Source: Mariprofundus sp. (GTDB taxonomy: Bacteria > Pseudomonadota > Zetaproteobacteria > Mariprofundales > Mariprofundaceae). Taken from it: a DNA stretch of 6,610 nucleotides. The stretch is from the NCBI GenBank assembly GCA_021772845.1, contig JAJFLF010000228.1, positions 1 through 6,610 of the forward strand, read 5' to 3'. The translations under genes were made by a program, and so were the position numbers. Each line of letters starts with the position of its first letter. Within the stretch, counting starts at the first letter, position 1. Shown piece after piece: positions 1-5,615 of the stretch. The notes under the pieces were generated by a model. It made no database searches and was not told the origin of the DNA. It saw nothing but the letters and a program-made list of their open reading frames with translations.

Positions 1-2
1 GC

Positions 3-902
3 AGAAACCATCGCCGTGTATTAGCCGTTGGAGCAGATGCCAAACGTATGCTGGGCCGCACGCCGGATAGCATTCAAGCGATTCGTCCGCTTAAAGACGG
101 AGTGATCGCTGACTTTGTTGTCACTGAAGAGATGCTCAAACAGTTTATTCGCAAAGTGCATGACCGCACCTGGGGCATTCATCCTCGCATTGTGATTTGT
201 GTGCCTTATGGTTCTACTCCAGTTGAACGCAGAGCAATTCGTGAATCTGCACTCTCTGCCGGCGCACGTGAGGTATATCTTATCGAAGAACCGATGGCGG
301 CGGCTGTTGGTGCCAATTTACCGGTAACTGAAGCATCGGGATCGATGGTTGTAGATATTGGTGGCGGCACCAGTGAAATTGCAGTCATCTCTTATGGCGG
401 CATTGTCTATTCCCGTTCCGTACGTGTGGGCGGCGACAAAATGGATGAGGCCATCATCAATCACCTGCGCCGCAAATACAGCCTATTGGTAGGCTCACCT
501 ACGGCAGAAAAAATTAAAATCAATCTGGGCAGTGCATTTCCACAAGGAACACGACGTGAAATGGAAGTCAAAGGTCGTGACTTGATTAATGGTGTACCTA
601 AAGTCCTGTTGCTGGATGACTCTGAAATCCTTGAAGCCTTAACCGAATCGGTCAATGCGATTATTGAAGGCGTCAAAGTCTGTTTGGAAAGAACACCTCC
701 GGAACTGGCAGCTGACATTGTTGATAAAGGCATCATGCTAACGGGTGGCGGTGCCATGCTGGTTGGTCTGGATCAATTGTTACGCGAAGAAACAGGACTG
801 CCAGTTACCATTGCTGAAAACCCGTTAGATTGCGTAGTATTGGGCAGCGGACGCGTACTCGAAGAGCTTGATCGCATGCGAGGCGTTCTCTTCGAGGAGT
901 AA
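3..902 (+). CDS. mreB: MreB, actin-like rod-shape protein (5' partial)
   Basis: Bacterial actin that forms membrane-bound filaments on the cytoplasmic face and orients the elongasome. The reading frame is open from base 3 to the TAA at 900-902, giving 299 residues. The family is usually about 345 residues, so roughly the first 45-50, including the first phosphate loop and membrane-binding N-terminus, lie outside the window. The ATG at base 48 is an internal methionine, not the start, because typical MreB sequence (VLAVGADAKRMLGRTP) runs through it. Visible landmarks, numbered from base 3: the IRPLKDGVIADF block (27-38), phosphate-2 motif DIGGGTSEI (118-126), the GGDKMDEAI helix (143-151), TAEKIK (167-172) and the adenosine motif LTGGGAML (246-253). 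No frameshift or missing key residue is seen. It heads the operon. Its last codons (gag gag) double as the ribosome binding site for a small downstream ORF. The promoter lies upstream of the window. Confidence 0.97.
   Translation, partial: RNHRRVLAVGADAKRMLGRTPDSIQAIRPLKDGVIADFVVTEEMLKQFIRKVHDRTWGIHPRIVICVPYGSTPVERRAIRESALSAGAREVYLIEEPMAAAVGANLPVTEASGSMVVDIGGGTSEIAVISYGGIVYSRSVRVGGDKMDEAIINHLRRKYSLLVGSPTAEKIKINLGSAFPQGTRREMEVKGRDLINGVPKVLLLDDSEILEALTESVNAIIEGVKVCLERTPPELAADIVDKGIMLTGGGAMLVGLDQLLREETGLPVTIAENPLDCVVLGSGRVLEELDRMRGVLFEE
894..899 (+). promoter_or_regulatory. Strong Shine-Dalgarno inside the end of mreB
   Basis: GAGGAG is encoded by the last two sense codons of mreB (Glu-Glu). 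It stands 7 bases before the ATG at 907 and 3 bases before the ATG at 903. It is 60 bases from the mreC start at 960, too far to serve mreC directly. It therefore points to translation initiation within the mreB-mreC gap, most likely at 907. Confidence 0.6.
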
Positions 903-961
903 ATGAATGGATGACGTTATTGATTTATCATCCATGGCCTCTTCTCAAAGCCATTATTCAT
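903..961 (+). promoter_or_regulatory. Predicted three-way-junction RNA leader of mreC
   Basis: The gap folds by eye into three nested helices. P1 pairs ATGAAT 903-908 with ATTCAT 956-961. P2 pairs GGATGA 909-914 with TCATCC 928-933. P3 pairs ATGGC 934-938 with GCCAT 950-954. Only base 955 is left unpaired at the junction. P1 begins directly after the mreB stop and takes in the first two bases of the mreC ATG, and the leader-ORF ATG (907) straddles P1 and P2. A competing fold extends P2 to eight base pairs (ATGGATGA 907-914 with TCATCCAT 928-935), which would disrupt P1 and P3. P1 is mostly A-U and weak. It matches no riboswitch class that I recognise. The pairings are seen in the sequence; the regulatory role is inferred. 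Confidence 0.35.
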
Positions 962-963
962 GA
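907..963 (+). CDS. Putative 18-codon leader ORF between mreB and mreC
   Basis: A short ORF encoding MDDVIDLSSMASSQSHYS. Its ATG lies 7 bases after a strong GAGGAG, and its TGA (961-963) overlaps the mreC ATG (960-962) in an ATGA junction like those at mreC/mreD and mrdA/rodA. The peptide has no membrane segment or recognised motif, so the act of translating it, rather than the product, is the likely role: it would deliver ribosomes to the mreC start, which has no Shine-Dalgarno of its own. The upstream ATG at 903 opens only a three-codon frame. An alternative reading is that it is a former mreC N-terminus separated by a frameshift, or chance. It is too short for coding statistics, so expression is inference. 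Confidence 0.4.
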   Translation: MDDVIDLSSMASSQSHYS

Positions 964-1760
964 TTTTTACAGAACGTAGTCACAAGCTGTGGCTCATTGG
1001 GCTCTTGCTGGTTGGCCTTTTCGCCATCTCGCGTCTGTTTGCTGGTTCCAGCGCTATGCTGAGCATGTGGCCAGCGTTGGAAGTACTGCATGCACCGGTA
1101 CAATGGTGGCAATCAGTTGACCTCTGGTTTATTGAGCGTCAAAAACTACAAAAGCAATACCTGACGCTTGAAAAGAAAGCTCAGGATCAAGCCGCAGTTA
1201 TTCAGGAAGTGAATAGCCTGCGTGAAGAAAACCGACAGCTCAGAAACATCCTTGAAATTTCAAACATTATTGGCTATCGCTGGCATGCTGCCAAGGTACG
1301 CGGCCGTAGCCCTGCGCCAATGAGCCAACGTTTGATTTTGCAGGTTCCTGATGTATCAAAAGATGATGTCATTGTCTCCAGTGAGGGTTTGGTTGGAGTA
1401 ATTGACACAATTTCACCAAACCATGCTACCGTAAGAACCATTTTCGATGCTTCGCTGGCGGTTCCCGTCACCATTCCGGGTACACAACTGGCAGCACTCT
1501 CCCGAGGTCAGGGTGATAGCCTCTCCATTGACTTTATCCCGCTTGAGGTTGCTCCGCGAAAGGGGCAGGTATTTTACACCAGTGGTGCAGGCGGACTATT
1601 CCCTGCCGGTATTGCTGTTGCCGTGATTACCGATGTTCAACCCATTCCGGGCCAACTATTTGCTAAAGTATCTGCCAAACCTATTGCGCACTGGCAACGT
1701 GACAGCTGGTTAGCTGTTGCATCGCAATTGCATTCCATCCAATCATTCACCACACCATGA
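960..1760 (+). CDS. mreC: MreC, rod-shape determining protein
   Basis: Bitopic inner-membrane protein whose periplasmic part binds and activates PBP2, coupling it to MreD and the MreB scaffold. The 266 residues show a short cytoplasmic tail, one membrane helix (about 10-29), a hydrophilic coiled coil (about 57-99, rich in Lys, Glu and Gln, containing NSLREENRQLRNIL) and the paired beta-barrel MreC domain (about 105-255). Family landmarks are GLVGVID (143-149) and YTSGAGGLFPAGIAVAVI (206-223). The length is at the short end for the family, with no long C-terminal tail. The ATG at 960 is the only usable start: an in-frame TGA lies at 921-923, with no ATG, GTG or TTG between. There is no convincing Shine-Dalgarno before it. 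Translation probably depends on ribosomes finishing the small ORF that ends at 963. Its TGA overlaps the mreD ATG by four bases. Confidence 0.95.
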   Translation: MIFTERSHKLWLIGLLLVGLFAISRLFAGSSAMLSMWPALEVLHAPVQWWQSVDLWFIERQKLQKQYLTLEKKAQDQAAVIQEVNSLREENRQLRNILEISNIIGYRWHAAKVRGRSPAPMSQRLILQVPDVSKDDVIVSSEGLVGVIDTISPNHATVRTIFDASLAVPVTIPGTQLAALSRGQGDSLSIDFIPLEVAPRKGQVFYTSGAGGLFPAGIAVAVITDVQPIPGQLFAKVSAKPIAHWQRDSWLAVASQLHSIQSFTTP

Positions 1761-1776
1761 TCATTATCACGATCAT
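1757..1776 (+). repeat. Inverted repeat covering the mreD start codon
   Basis: ATGATC (1757-1762) is followed after the 8-base loop ATTATCAC by GATCAT (1771-1776). In the mRNA this is a perfect 6 bp stem whose first three paired bases are the mreD initiation codon. A ribosome terminating on mreC at 1758-1760 would melt it, so the stem would favour coupled over independent initiation. The repeat is seen directly; the effect is inferred. Confidence 0.4.
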
Positions 1777-2167
1777 CCCTCTACTTGCCCTGGCCGGCAT
1801 CAGTTTAAACATGGCATTTTCCACCACGTTGAGTCAACCGGACTGGGCATTGGCACTGCTACTTGCCAGCCTGTTAGCACATCGCAACAACTGGCTTTGG
1901 GTCTTACCCTGTGCCCTGATTCATGATTTGGTACTGTATTGGTCATTTGGTACCATGACATTAATTATGGCCATCATTCCATTGGCGATGATTTATCTCG
2001 ATCACCATCTTGGTACAGGTCTTCCACAGCGCATCGTACTGATGCTCGCTGCAATATGTGCCCTACCCGCAATGGGATGGGATCTGCAAGCATCTCTATT
2101 AACTCTGTGTCTATGTGTACCTGTATGGCATATTTTAACGAGGCAATATGCGCAACAAGCAGCTTGA
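1757..2167 (+). CDS. mreD: MreD, rod-shape determining membrane protein
   Basis: Small integral membrane partner of MreC in the elongasome. The 136 residues are almost wholly hydrophobic, with about four or five membrane segments (roughly 3-20, 29-45, 48-62, 66-82 and 93-128, the last possibly split in two). The PDWALALLLASLLAHR stretch and the following LIHDLVLY resemble the conserved MreD core, although this family is recognised more by size, hydropathy and position than by strict motifs. It is somewhat shorter than the E. coli protein of about 160 residues. The start overlaps the mreC stop (ATGA) and has no Shine-Dalgarno, which suggests reinitiation by ribosomes leaving mreC. Its 3' end overlaps mrdA by 20 bases in another frame. 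Confidence 0.9.
   Translation: MIIITIIPLLALAGISLNMAFSTTLSQPDWALALLLASLLAHRNNWLWVLPCALIHDLVLYWSFGTMTLIMAIIPLAMIYLDHHLGTGLPQRIVLMLAAICALPAMGWDLQASLLTLCLCVPVWHILTRQYAQQAA
2128..2151 (+). repeat. Inverted repeat covering the mrdA start codon
   Basis: GCATATT (2128-2134) pairs perfectly with AATATGC (2145-2151), leaving a 10-base loop TTAACGAGGC. The mrdA ATG (2148-2150) lies in the 3' arm and its GAGG Shine-Dalgarno (2140-2143) in the loop. The hairpin sits inside the mreD coding region, so ribosomes translating mreD would open it. This predicts that mrdA is translated mainly when mreD is. The structure is seen in the sequence; the regulatory role is inferred. Confidence 0.42.
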
Positions 2168-4013
2168 AGTCCGTCAGCGCTTTAATGTGCGCATGGTTTA
2201 CTTTTTTGCGGCAACACCTCTATTCCTGGGGATATTGCTGTTTCAGATCATGCAGCTGCAGTGGTTTGAGCATGAAAAATATCGTTTACAGGCAGATCAA
2301 AACCGTTTGAATATTATTCCTATCCTGCCTGTCAGGGGTGAGATTATTGATGCGCAGGGTAGAGGTCTTGCGATTAATCACATCGACTACAGGGTTTCAT
2401 TGATTCCTGAGAGGGTCGAAAACCTTGAGATGACACTTCACACCCTTGCGCAAGCCCTGCATTGGACAGATGACAAAGTCACCCTGCTGAGAAAGCGCAT
2501 TAAACATACCCGTCCTGATCGATCCGTCTTGCTGGATGACAAGCTACAATGGTCAGATGTTTCACCTCTTGCAGCAAGGTTACATCACTATCCCGGCATC
2601 AACGTAGAAGCAGGCAGTTATCGTCAATATCCCTTTTCCGAGCTCACCTCACATATAATTGGCTACCTTTCACTGGCCAATGCCGGCGATGTGGAGGCTG
2701 GTTTTTTACCCTCTGAGTTTATTGGTCGCACCGGCATTGAAAAGTCATTTGAGGCATACTTACATGGACGACTGGGCCACCAGCGAGAAGAAGTTGATGC
2801 GCATGGCCGCCGCATTGCTGTAATCAATCGTAAAGCGCCAACGATGGGAAAAACCATTCAACTGGCTCTGGACACAGATATCCAACAAGCAGCTTCCGAT
2901 GCGCTGGGCGAGCGAACAGGTGCAGTGGTGGTTATGGATGTCAACACCGGCGGAATTATTGCTATGTTAAGCAAACCCGGTTACGACACTAATCAGTTCA
3001 TTACCGGGCTTGAATCAGCACAATGGCAGGAATGGTTAAACAACCCTGAAAAACCTCTGCTCAACCGCGCCACGCAAGCTGCCTACCCACCTGCTTCGAC
3101 ATTTAAACTGGTGACCGGCCTTGCAGGACTGGATCAGAGCTCCCAACTGGCAGAAGGATCAACCTATTGCCCCGGTTATGTTGAATTCTCTGACCGCAAA
3201 TTGCACTGCTGGAAGCGTGCGGGCCATGAGACCGTCACCATGCATAAAGCACTGGTACAATCTTGTGATGTCTATTTTTATCAATTGGCTGACCAGCTTG
3301 GCATGGGGGTAATTAGTGATGCCGCCCTGGACTGGGGCTTGGGTGAAAAAACAGAGATCGACTTGCCACCTGAGTCACGTGGTATTATTCCAGCCCAAAG
3401 CCCTTATATGATGGCAGCCATCAAAAGCACCCAGAGCCGGCGCAAAAAATGGTTTCGCGGTGAAACCATGATTACCGGCATAGGCCAAGGTGCGTTGACA
3501 ACAACACCGTTGCAAATCGCCCGTTTGGCTGCAGCGATTGCCAATGGCGGTTACATTCTTAAACCTCAGGTATTGGCACACAGACCGACCGAGGTTCTAC
3601 ATCAGGTGAACGTAAAAGCCGAACACCTTCAAATAGTCCGCTCCGCCATGCGTGATGTGGTGCTGAGCAGCGCTGGAACCGCACACAGAGCACTCAATCA
3701 GGCAGCCTGGACGTCTGCAGGTAAAACAGGCACAGCTCAGGTGGTGAAACTCTCCACTAAAAAGAAAAACAAATTAAGCGAAGAGGAAATTCAGCGGCAC
3801 CATAAAGATCATGCATGGTTTATGGGCTATGCTCCATATGAAAACCCTCAAATTGCCATCACAGTGTTTGTTGAACATGGGGGCCATGGTGGTAGCGATG
3901 CAGCACCTGTTGCTGCCGCAATCATTCAAGCCATGGCTGAAAAGCAGGCCCTCGCATTGAATCAACAGCCAGACAAACAAAAAATGTTCTCGCCAACGGT
4001 TTCCAAGTTATGA
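2148..4013 (+). CDS. mrdA: Penicillin-binding protein 2, elongation transpeptidase
   Basis: Class B PBP that cross-links lateral-wall peptidoglycan in the periplasm as RodA's partner. The 621 residues match the family's usual length (about 600-650). Order: short basic N-terminus, one membrane anchor (about 17-38), pedestal/dimerisation domain beginning NIIPILPVRGEIIDAQGRGLA (residues 55-75) and including GRTGIEKSFE (193-202), then the transpeptidase domain from about 235. Active-site motifs are intact: S317-T-F-K320 (nucleophile S317), S372-C-D374 and K526-T-G-T529. C341, C354, H360 and C373 match the spacing of the zinc ligands reported for E. coli PBP2. The ATG at 2148 has GAGG four bases upstream, and the next in-frame Met (residue 16) would leave almost no cytoplasmic tail. 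It overlaps mreD by 20 bases and rodA by four (ATGA). Confidence 0.97.
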   Translation: MRNKQLEVRQRFNVRMVYFFAATPLFLGILLFQIMQLQWFEHEKYRLQADQNRLNIIPILPVRGEIIDAQGRGLAINHIDYRVSLIPERVENLEMTLHTLAQALHWTDDKVTLLRKRIKHTRPDRSVLLDDKLQWSDVSPLAARLHHYPGINVEAGSYRQYPFSELTSHIIGYLSLANAGDVEAGFLPSEFIGRTGIEKSFEAYLHGRLGHQREEVDAHGRRIAVINRKAPTMGKTIQLALDTDIQQAASDALGERTGAVVVMDVNTGGIIAMLSKPGYDTNQFITGLESAQWQEWLNNPEKPLLNRATQAAYPPASTFKLVTGLAGLDQSSQLAEGSTYCPGYVEFSDRKLHCWKRAGHETVTMHKALVQSCDVYFYQLADQLGMGVISDAALDWGLGEKTEIDLPPESRGIIPAQSPYMMAAIKSTQSRRKKWFRGETMITGIGQGALTTTPLQIARLAAAIANGGYILKPQVLAHRPTEVLHQVNVKAEHLQIVRSAMRDVVLSSAGTAHRALNQAAWTSAGKTGTAQVVKLSTKKKNKLSEEEIQRHHKDHAWFMGYAPYENPQIAITVFVEHGGHGGSDAAPVAAAIIQAMAEKQALALNQQPDKQKMFSPTVSKL

Positions 4014-4020
4014 AACGCGT
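3996..4020 (+). repeat. Imperfect inverted repeat at the rodA start codon
   Basis: ACGGTTTC (3996-4003) can pair with GAAAC plus CGT (4012-4016 and 4018-4020), with G4017 bulged and an 8-base loop CAAGTTAT. The rodA ATG (4010-4012) begins in the loop and its G is the first base of the 3' arm. It is weaker evidence than the mreD and mrdA repeats because of the bulge, but the placement is the same. Confidence 0.3.
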
Positions 4021-5116
4021 ATTACTTTCCCTCGACTGGATCTTGCTTGCAAGCCTCTTGAGCTTGGCCGCTTTAGGTTTATGCGTGCTCTATGCTGCAG
4101 TCTATCAAGGTGACATGGGTTTATGGCACAAGCAATCGATGTTCTGGACTGCCGGCATGACAGGTTTTCTAGTGCTATGCTTTGTCCCATTAAGGATTTT
4201 AGGCCTGGTGAGTTGGCCAATGTATGCAGTCGGCCTGTTACTGCTGATGCTGGTTCCTTTGATTGGTGATATTCATATGGGCGCACGCCGCTGGCTGGAC
4301 CTGGGCTTTGCGAACATACAACCATCAGAAATCATGAAATGGGCTATGATGTTTGTACTGGCCAGCTGGTTTGCCACGCGCGAAGCCAGAGGTTTGATCA
4401 ATATTGCCATTCCTCTTCTACTAGTTGCCGCACCAGCAGCTCTGATTGTCACCCAGCCTGACCTTGGCACCACCTTGGTGCTGCTATTTGCCATGGTAGC
4501 ATTAATGATTGCGGCGGGTTTACCGTGGCGCCTGTTTGGCGCTGCTGTCGCCCTTGGCATTGCATCACTGCCAGTGCTTTGGCACTTCATGCATGGTTAT
4601 CAAAAACAACGCGTACTCACCTTGCTCGATCCTCAATCGGATCCACTGGGAGCTGGTTACCATGTGATTCAGTCCAGCATTGCGATCGGTTCCGGTGGTC
4701 TATTGGGTAAAGGCTTTCTACAAGGTACACAGGCTCGATTACACTTCTTGCCCGAACAGCATACCGACTTCATATTCTCTGTGCTGGCTGAAGAGGGGGG
4801 CATGATTGCCGTGATTCTTCTTCTTGGACTCTATGCCGTACTGATTTCACGCATTCTGTTGATTGCTCAACGCGCCCACAGCCGTTTTGCATCCATGTTA
4901 TGCATTGGTATTGCTGCAATTTTTACCCTCTATATTACAGTCAACATAGGTATGGTATCCGGCGTCTTCCCAGTGGTTGGTCTACCTCTACCATTTATTA
5001 GCTATGGCGGTTCGGCCTTGGTGACCATGCTTGCTGCACTTGGCATTGTCATGCGCGTGGCCATTGAATCACATGAAAGAATCCCATGGCAACGCCCGGG
5101 TAGTCCACTGGCTTAA
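4010..5116 (+). CDS. mrdB: RodA, SEDS peptidoglycan glycosyltransferase
   Basis: Polytopic inner-membrane enzyme that polymerises lipid II into glycan strands in complex with PBP2. Also called rodA. The 368 residues fit the family (about 370), with around ten membrane helices between residues 8 and 350. SEDS signatures seen: GARRWLDLGFANIQPSE (91-107), TQPDLGTTLV (148-157), GYHVIQSSIAIGSGGLLGKGF (216-236), FLPEQHTDFIFSVLAEE (246-262) and GLPLPFISYGGSA (324-336). D253 in the EQHTDF motif corresponds to the catalytic aspartate of RodA proteins. These features favour RodA over FtsW, as does its place after mrdA. The start overlaps the mrdA stop as ATGA with no Shine-Dalgarno, so synthesis is probably coupled to PBP2, giving matched amounts of the two enzymes. 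It is the last gene of the operon. Confidence 0.97.
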   Translation: MKRVLLSLDWILLASLLSLAALGLCVLYAAVYQGDMGLWHKQSMFWTAGMTGFLVLCFVPLRILGLVSWPMYAVGLLLLMLVPLIGDIHMGARRWLDLGFANIQPSEIMKWAMMFVLASWFATREARGLINIAIPLLLVAAPAALIVTQPDLGTTLVLLFAMVALMIAAGLPWRLFGAAVALGIASLPVLWHFMHGYQKQRVLTLLDPQSDPLGAGYHVIQSSIAIGSGGLLGKGFLQGTQARLHFLPEQHTDFIFSVLAEEGGMIAVILLLGLYAVLISRILLIAQRAHSRFASMLCIGIAAIFTLYITVNIGMVSGVFPVVGLPLPFISYGGSALVTMLAALGIVMRVAIESHERIPWQRPGSPLA

Positions 5117-5148
5117 AAGAACTTAAATATACGTTTTTTGGAAATAGT

Positions 5149-5173
5149 GGCTGACAAACCTAGCAAGTCAGCC
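5149..5173. repeat. Inverted repeat at the convergent gene junction
   Basis: GGCTGAC (5149-5155) and GTCAGCC (5167-5173) form a perfect 7 bp stem with an 11-base loop, placed between the rodA stop (5116) and the end of the minus-strand gene (5178). The position suits a bidirectional transcription end. Neither strand has a run of T directly after the stem (plus: TCTGTTA; minus: ACTATTTCC). The T6 tract at 5134-5139 lies before the stem on the plus strand and has no stem of its own. I therefore call it a repeat and not an intrinsic terminator. Confidence 0.45.
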
Positions 5174-5177
5174 TCTG

Positions 5178-5471
5178 TTAACGCAGAAGCGGCCCGTCAA
5201 GAAAAGCCAACTCATCCCAAATACTGGATGGATTTCCTTCAGCATCACGAAATTTCAGGTTCTGACGCTTGGGAACAAGCCTGTGTGCACGCCCATAACT
5301 ATCTTCCTGCACATCGCAGCCATTATCAGATGAGAGAATCAATAAACCCTCTTCAGGTAACAGATCAGTGACTTCGTACTCTTCATTCAAATAACGTACC
5401 CGCTGCCCGATCAAGCGCGCCAGAGCATCATAATCTTCAATCATTGCCTGCATTGCAGAATCACCCATCAT
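5178..5471 (-). CDS. Small soluble protein of unknown function, 97 residues
   Basis: I do not recognise this family. It is acidic overall with no membrane segment or signal peptide. Residues 3-20 look like an amphipathic helix (SAMQAMIEDYDALARLI). Residues 22-75 alternate short hydrophobic strands and turns (GQRVRYLNEEYEVTDLLP, then GLLILSS, then GRAHRLVP), which could be a small beta barrel of the SH3 or Tudor kind. The C-terminus has NPSSIWDEL (80-88). The frame stays open upstream to an ATG at 5555, but I chose 5471 because AAAGGAG stands just before it and a sigma70-like promoter overlaps the longer version. The second ATG at 5468 gives slightly better spacing and is equally possible. An overlapping plus-strand frame (5138-5371, TTG start) lacks such signals. 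It is convergent with rodA and divergent from the channel gene. Confidence 0.72.
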   Translation of the reverse strand: MMGDSAMQAMIEDYDALARLIGQRVRYLNEEYEVTDLLPEEGLLILSSDNGCDVQEDSYGRAHRLVPKRQNLKFRDAEGNPSSIWDELAFLDGPLLR

Positions 5472-5474
5472 ACT

Positions 5475-5482
5475 GCTCCTTT
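5475..5482 (-). promoter_or_regulatory. Ribosome binding site deciding the small gene's start
   Basis: Read on the minus strand the bases are AAAGGAGC. GGAG ends four bases before the ATG at 5471 and seven before the ATG at 5468. It supports a start at this Met-Met pair over the upstream in-frame ATG at 5555. Confidence 0.6.
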
Positions 5483-5507
5483 CCCTTGCAACCCCTGAAC
5501 CATCACC

Positions 5508-5536
5508 AGCATAGAAAGAGATGGCATTTGCGTCAA
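5508..5536 (-). promoter_or_regulatory. Sigma70-like promoter of the small minus-strand gene
   Basis: On the minus strand, TTGACG (plus 5531-5536, five of six bases to TTGACA) and TATGCT (plus 5508-5513, four of six to TATAAT) are separated by exactly 17 bases. Transcription would begin near 5501, giving a leader of about 30 bases that includes the ribosome binding site. The placement excludes the longer ORF start at 5555. Confidence 0.5.
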
Positions 5537-5563
5537 TGATATGAAGCTCTATCACACGACAAA

Positions 5564-5592
5564 CTGGCGCACTTCGGTGCAGCAGTTATGAT
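5564..5592 (+). promoter_or_regulatory. Possible promoter of the channel gene
   Basis: TATGAT (5587-5592, five of six to TATAAT) has a poor -35 candidate CTGGCG (5564-5569, three of six) at 17 bases. The predicted start near 5599 leaves a short leader before the AGGAG. The spacer contains GCAC-TTCG-GTGC (5569-5580), a four-base-pair stem with a UUCG loop. As this lies upstream of the predicted transcript start, it would act at the DNA level if at all. A good -10 with a weak -35 could mean an activator or an alternative sigma factor, but this is weak evidence. Confidence 0.3.
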
Positions 5593-5605
5593 CCCGCTTA
5601 CAAAC

Positions 5606-5610
5606 AGGAG
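5606..5610 (+). promoter_or_regulatory. Ribosome binding site of the channel gene
   Basis: AGGAG ends five bases before the ATG at 5616. It is a clear Shine-Dalgarno, in contrast to the Shine-Dalgarno-less coupled starts in the mre operon, and it fixes the start of the channel gene. Confidence 0.75.
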
Positions 5611-5615
5611 AACAT

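Noticed and set aside
48..50. ATG at 48 as the mreB start
   Set aside because: The frame is open to the window edge and the residues before it are typical conserved MreB sequence, so this is an internal methionine of a truncated gene.
907..1760. mreC beginning at 907 with a programmed or erroneous frameshift near 958
   Set aside because: There is no slippery sequence, and the ATGA stop/start overlap offers a simpler explanation. It remains possible if relatives show a longer MreC N-terminus.
1939..2310. Plus-strand 123-codon frame overlapping mreD and mrdA
   Set aside because: It crosses two well-supported genes in another frame, is rich in Cys, Ser and His without domain character, and is a shadow.
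4273..4590. Minus-strand frames of about 100 codons opposite rodA, and similar ones opposite mreB, mrdA and the channel gene
   Set aside because: They are antisense to intact, conserved genes, with no promoter or binding-site support and low-complexity composition.
5134..5139. T6 tract after rodA as an intrinsic terminator
   Set aside because: No stable stem precedes it; the nearest good inverted repeat (5149-5173) comes after it.
5138..5371. Plus-strand 77-codon frame with a TTG start after rodA
   Set aside because: It lies almost wholly opposite the minus-strand gene, starts inside a T tract with no ribosome binding site, and its sequence looks like an antisense shadow.
5472..5555. N-terminal extension of the minus-strand gene to the ATG at 5555
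   Set aside because: A good promoter and ribosome binding site fall inside this stretch and serve the Met-Met start at 5471, so the extra 28 residues are probably untranslated.
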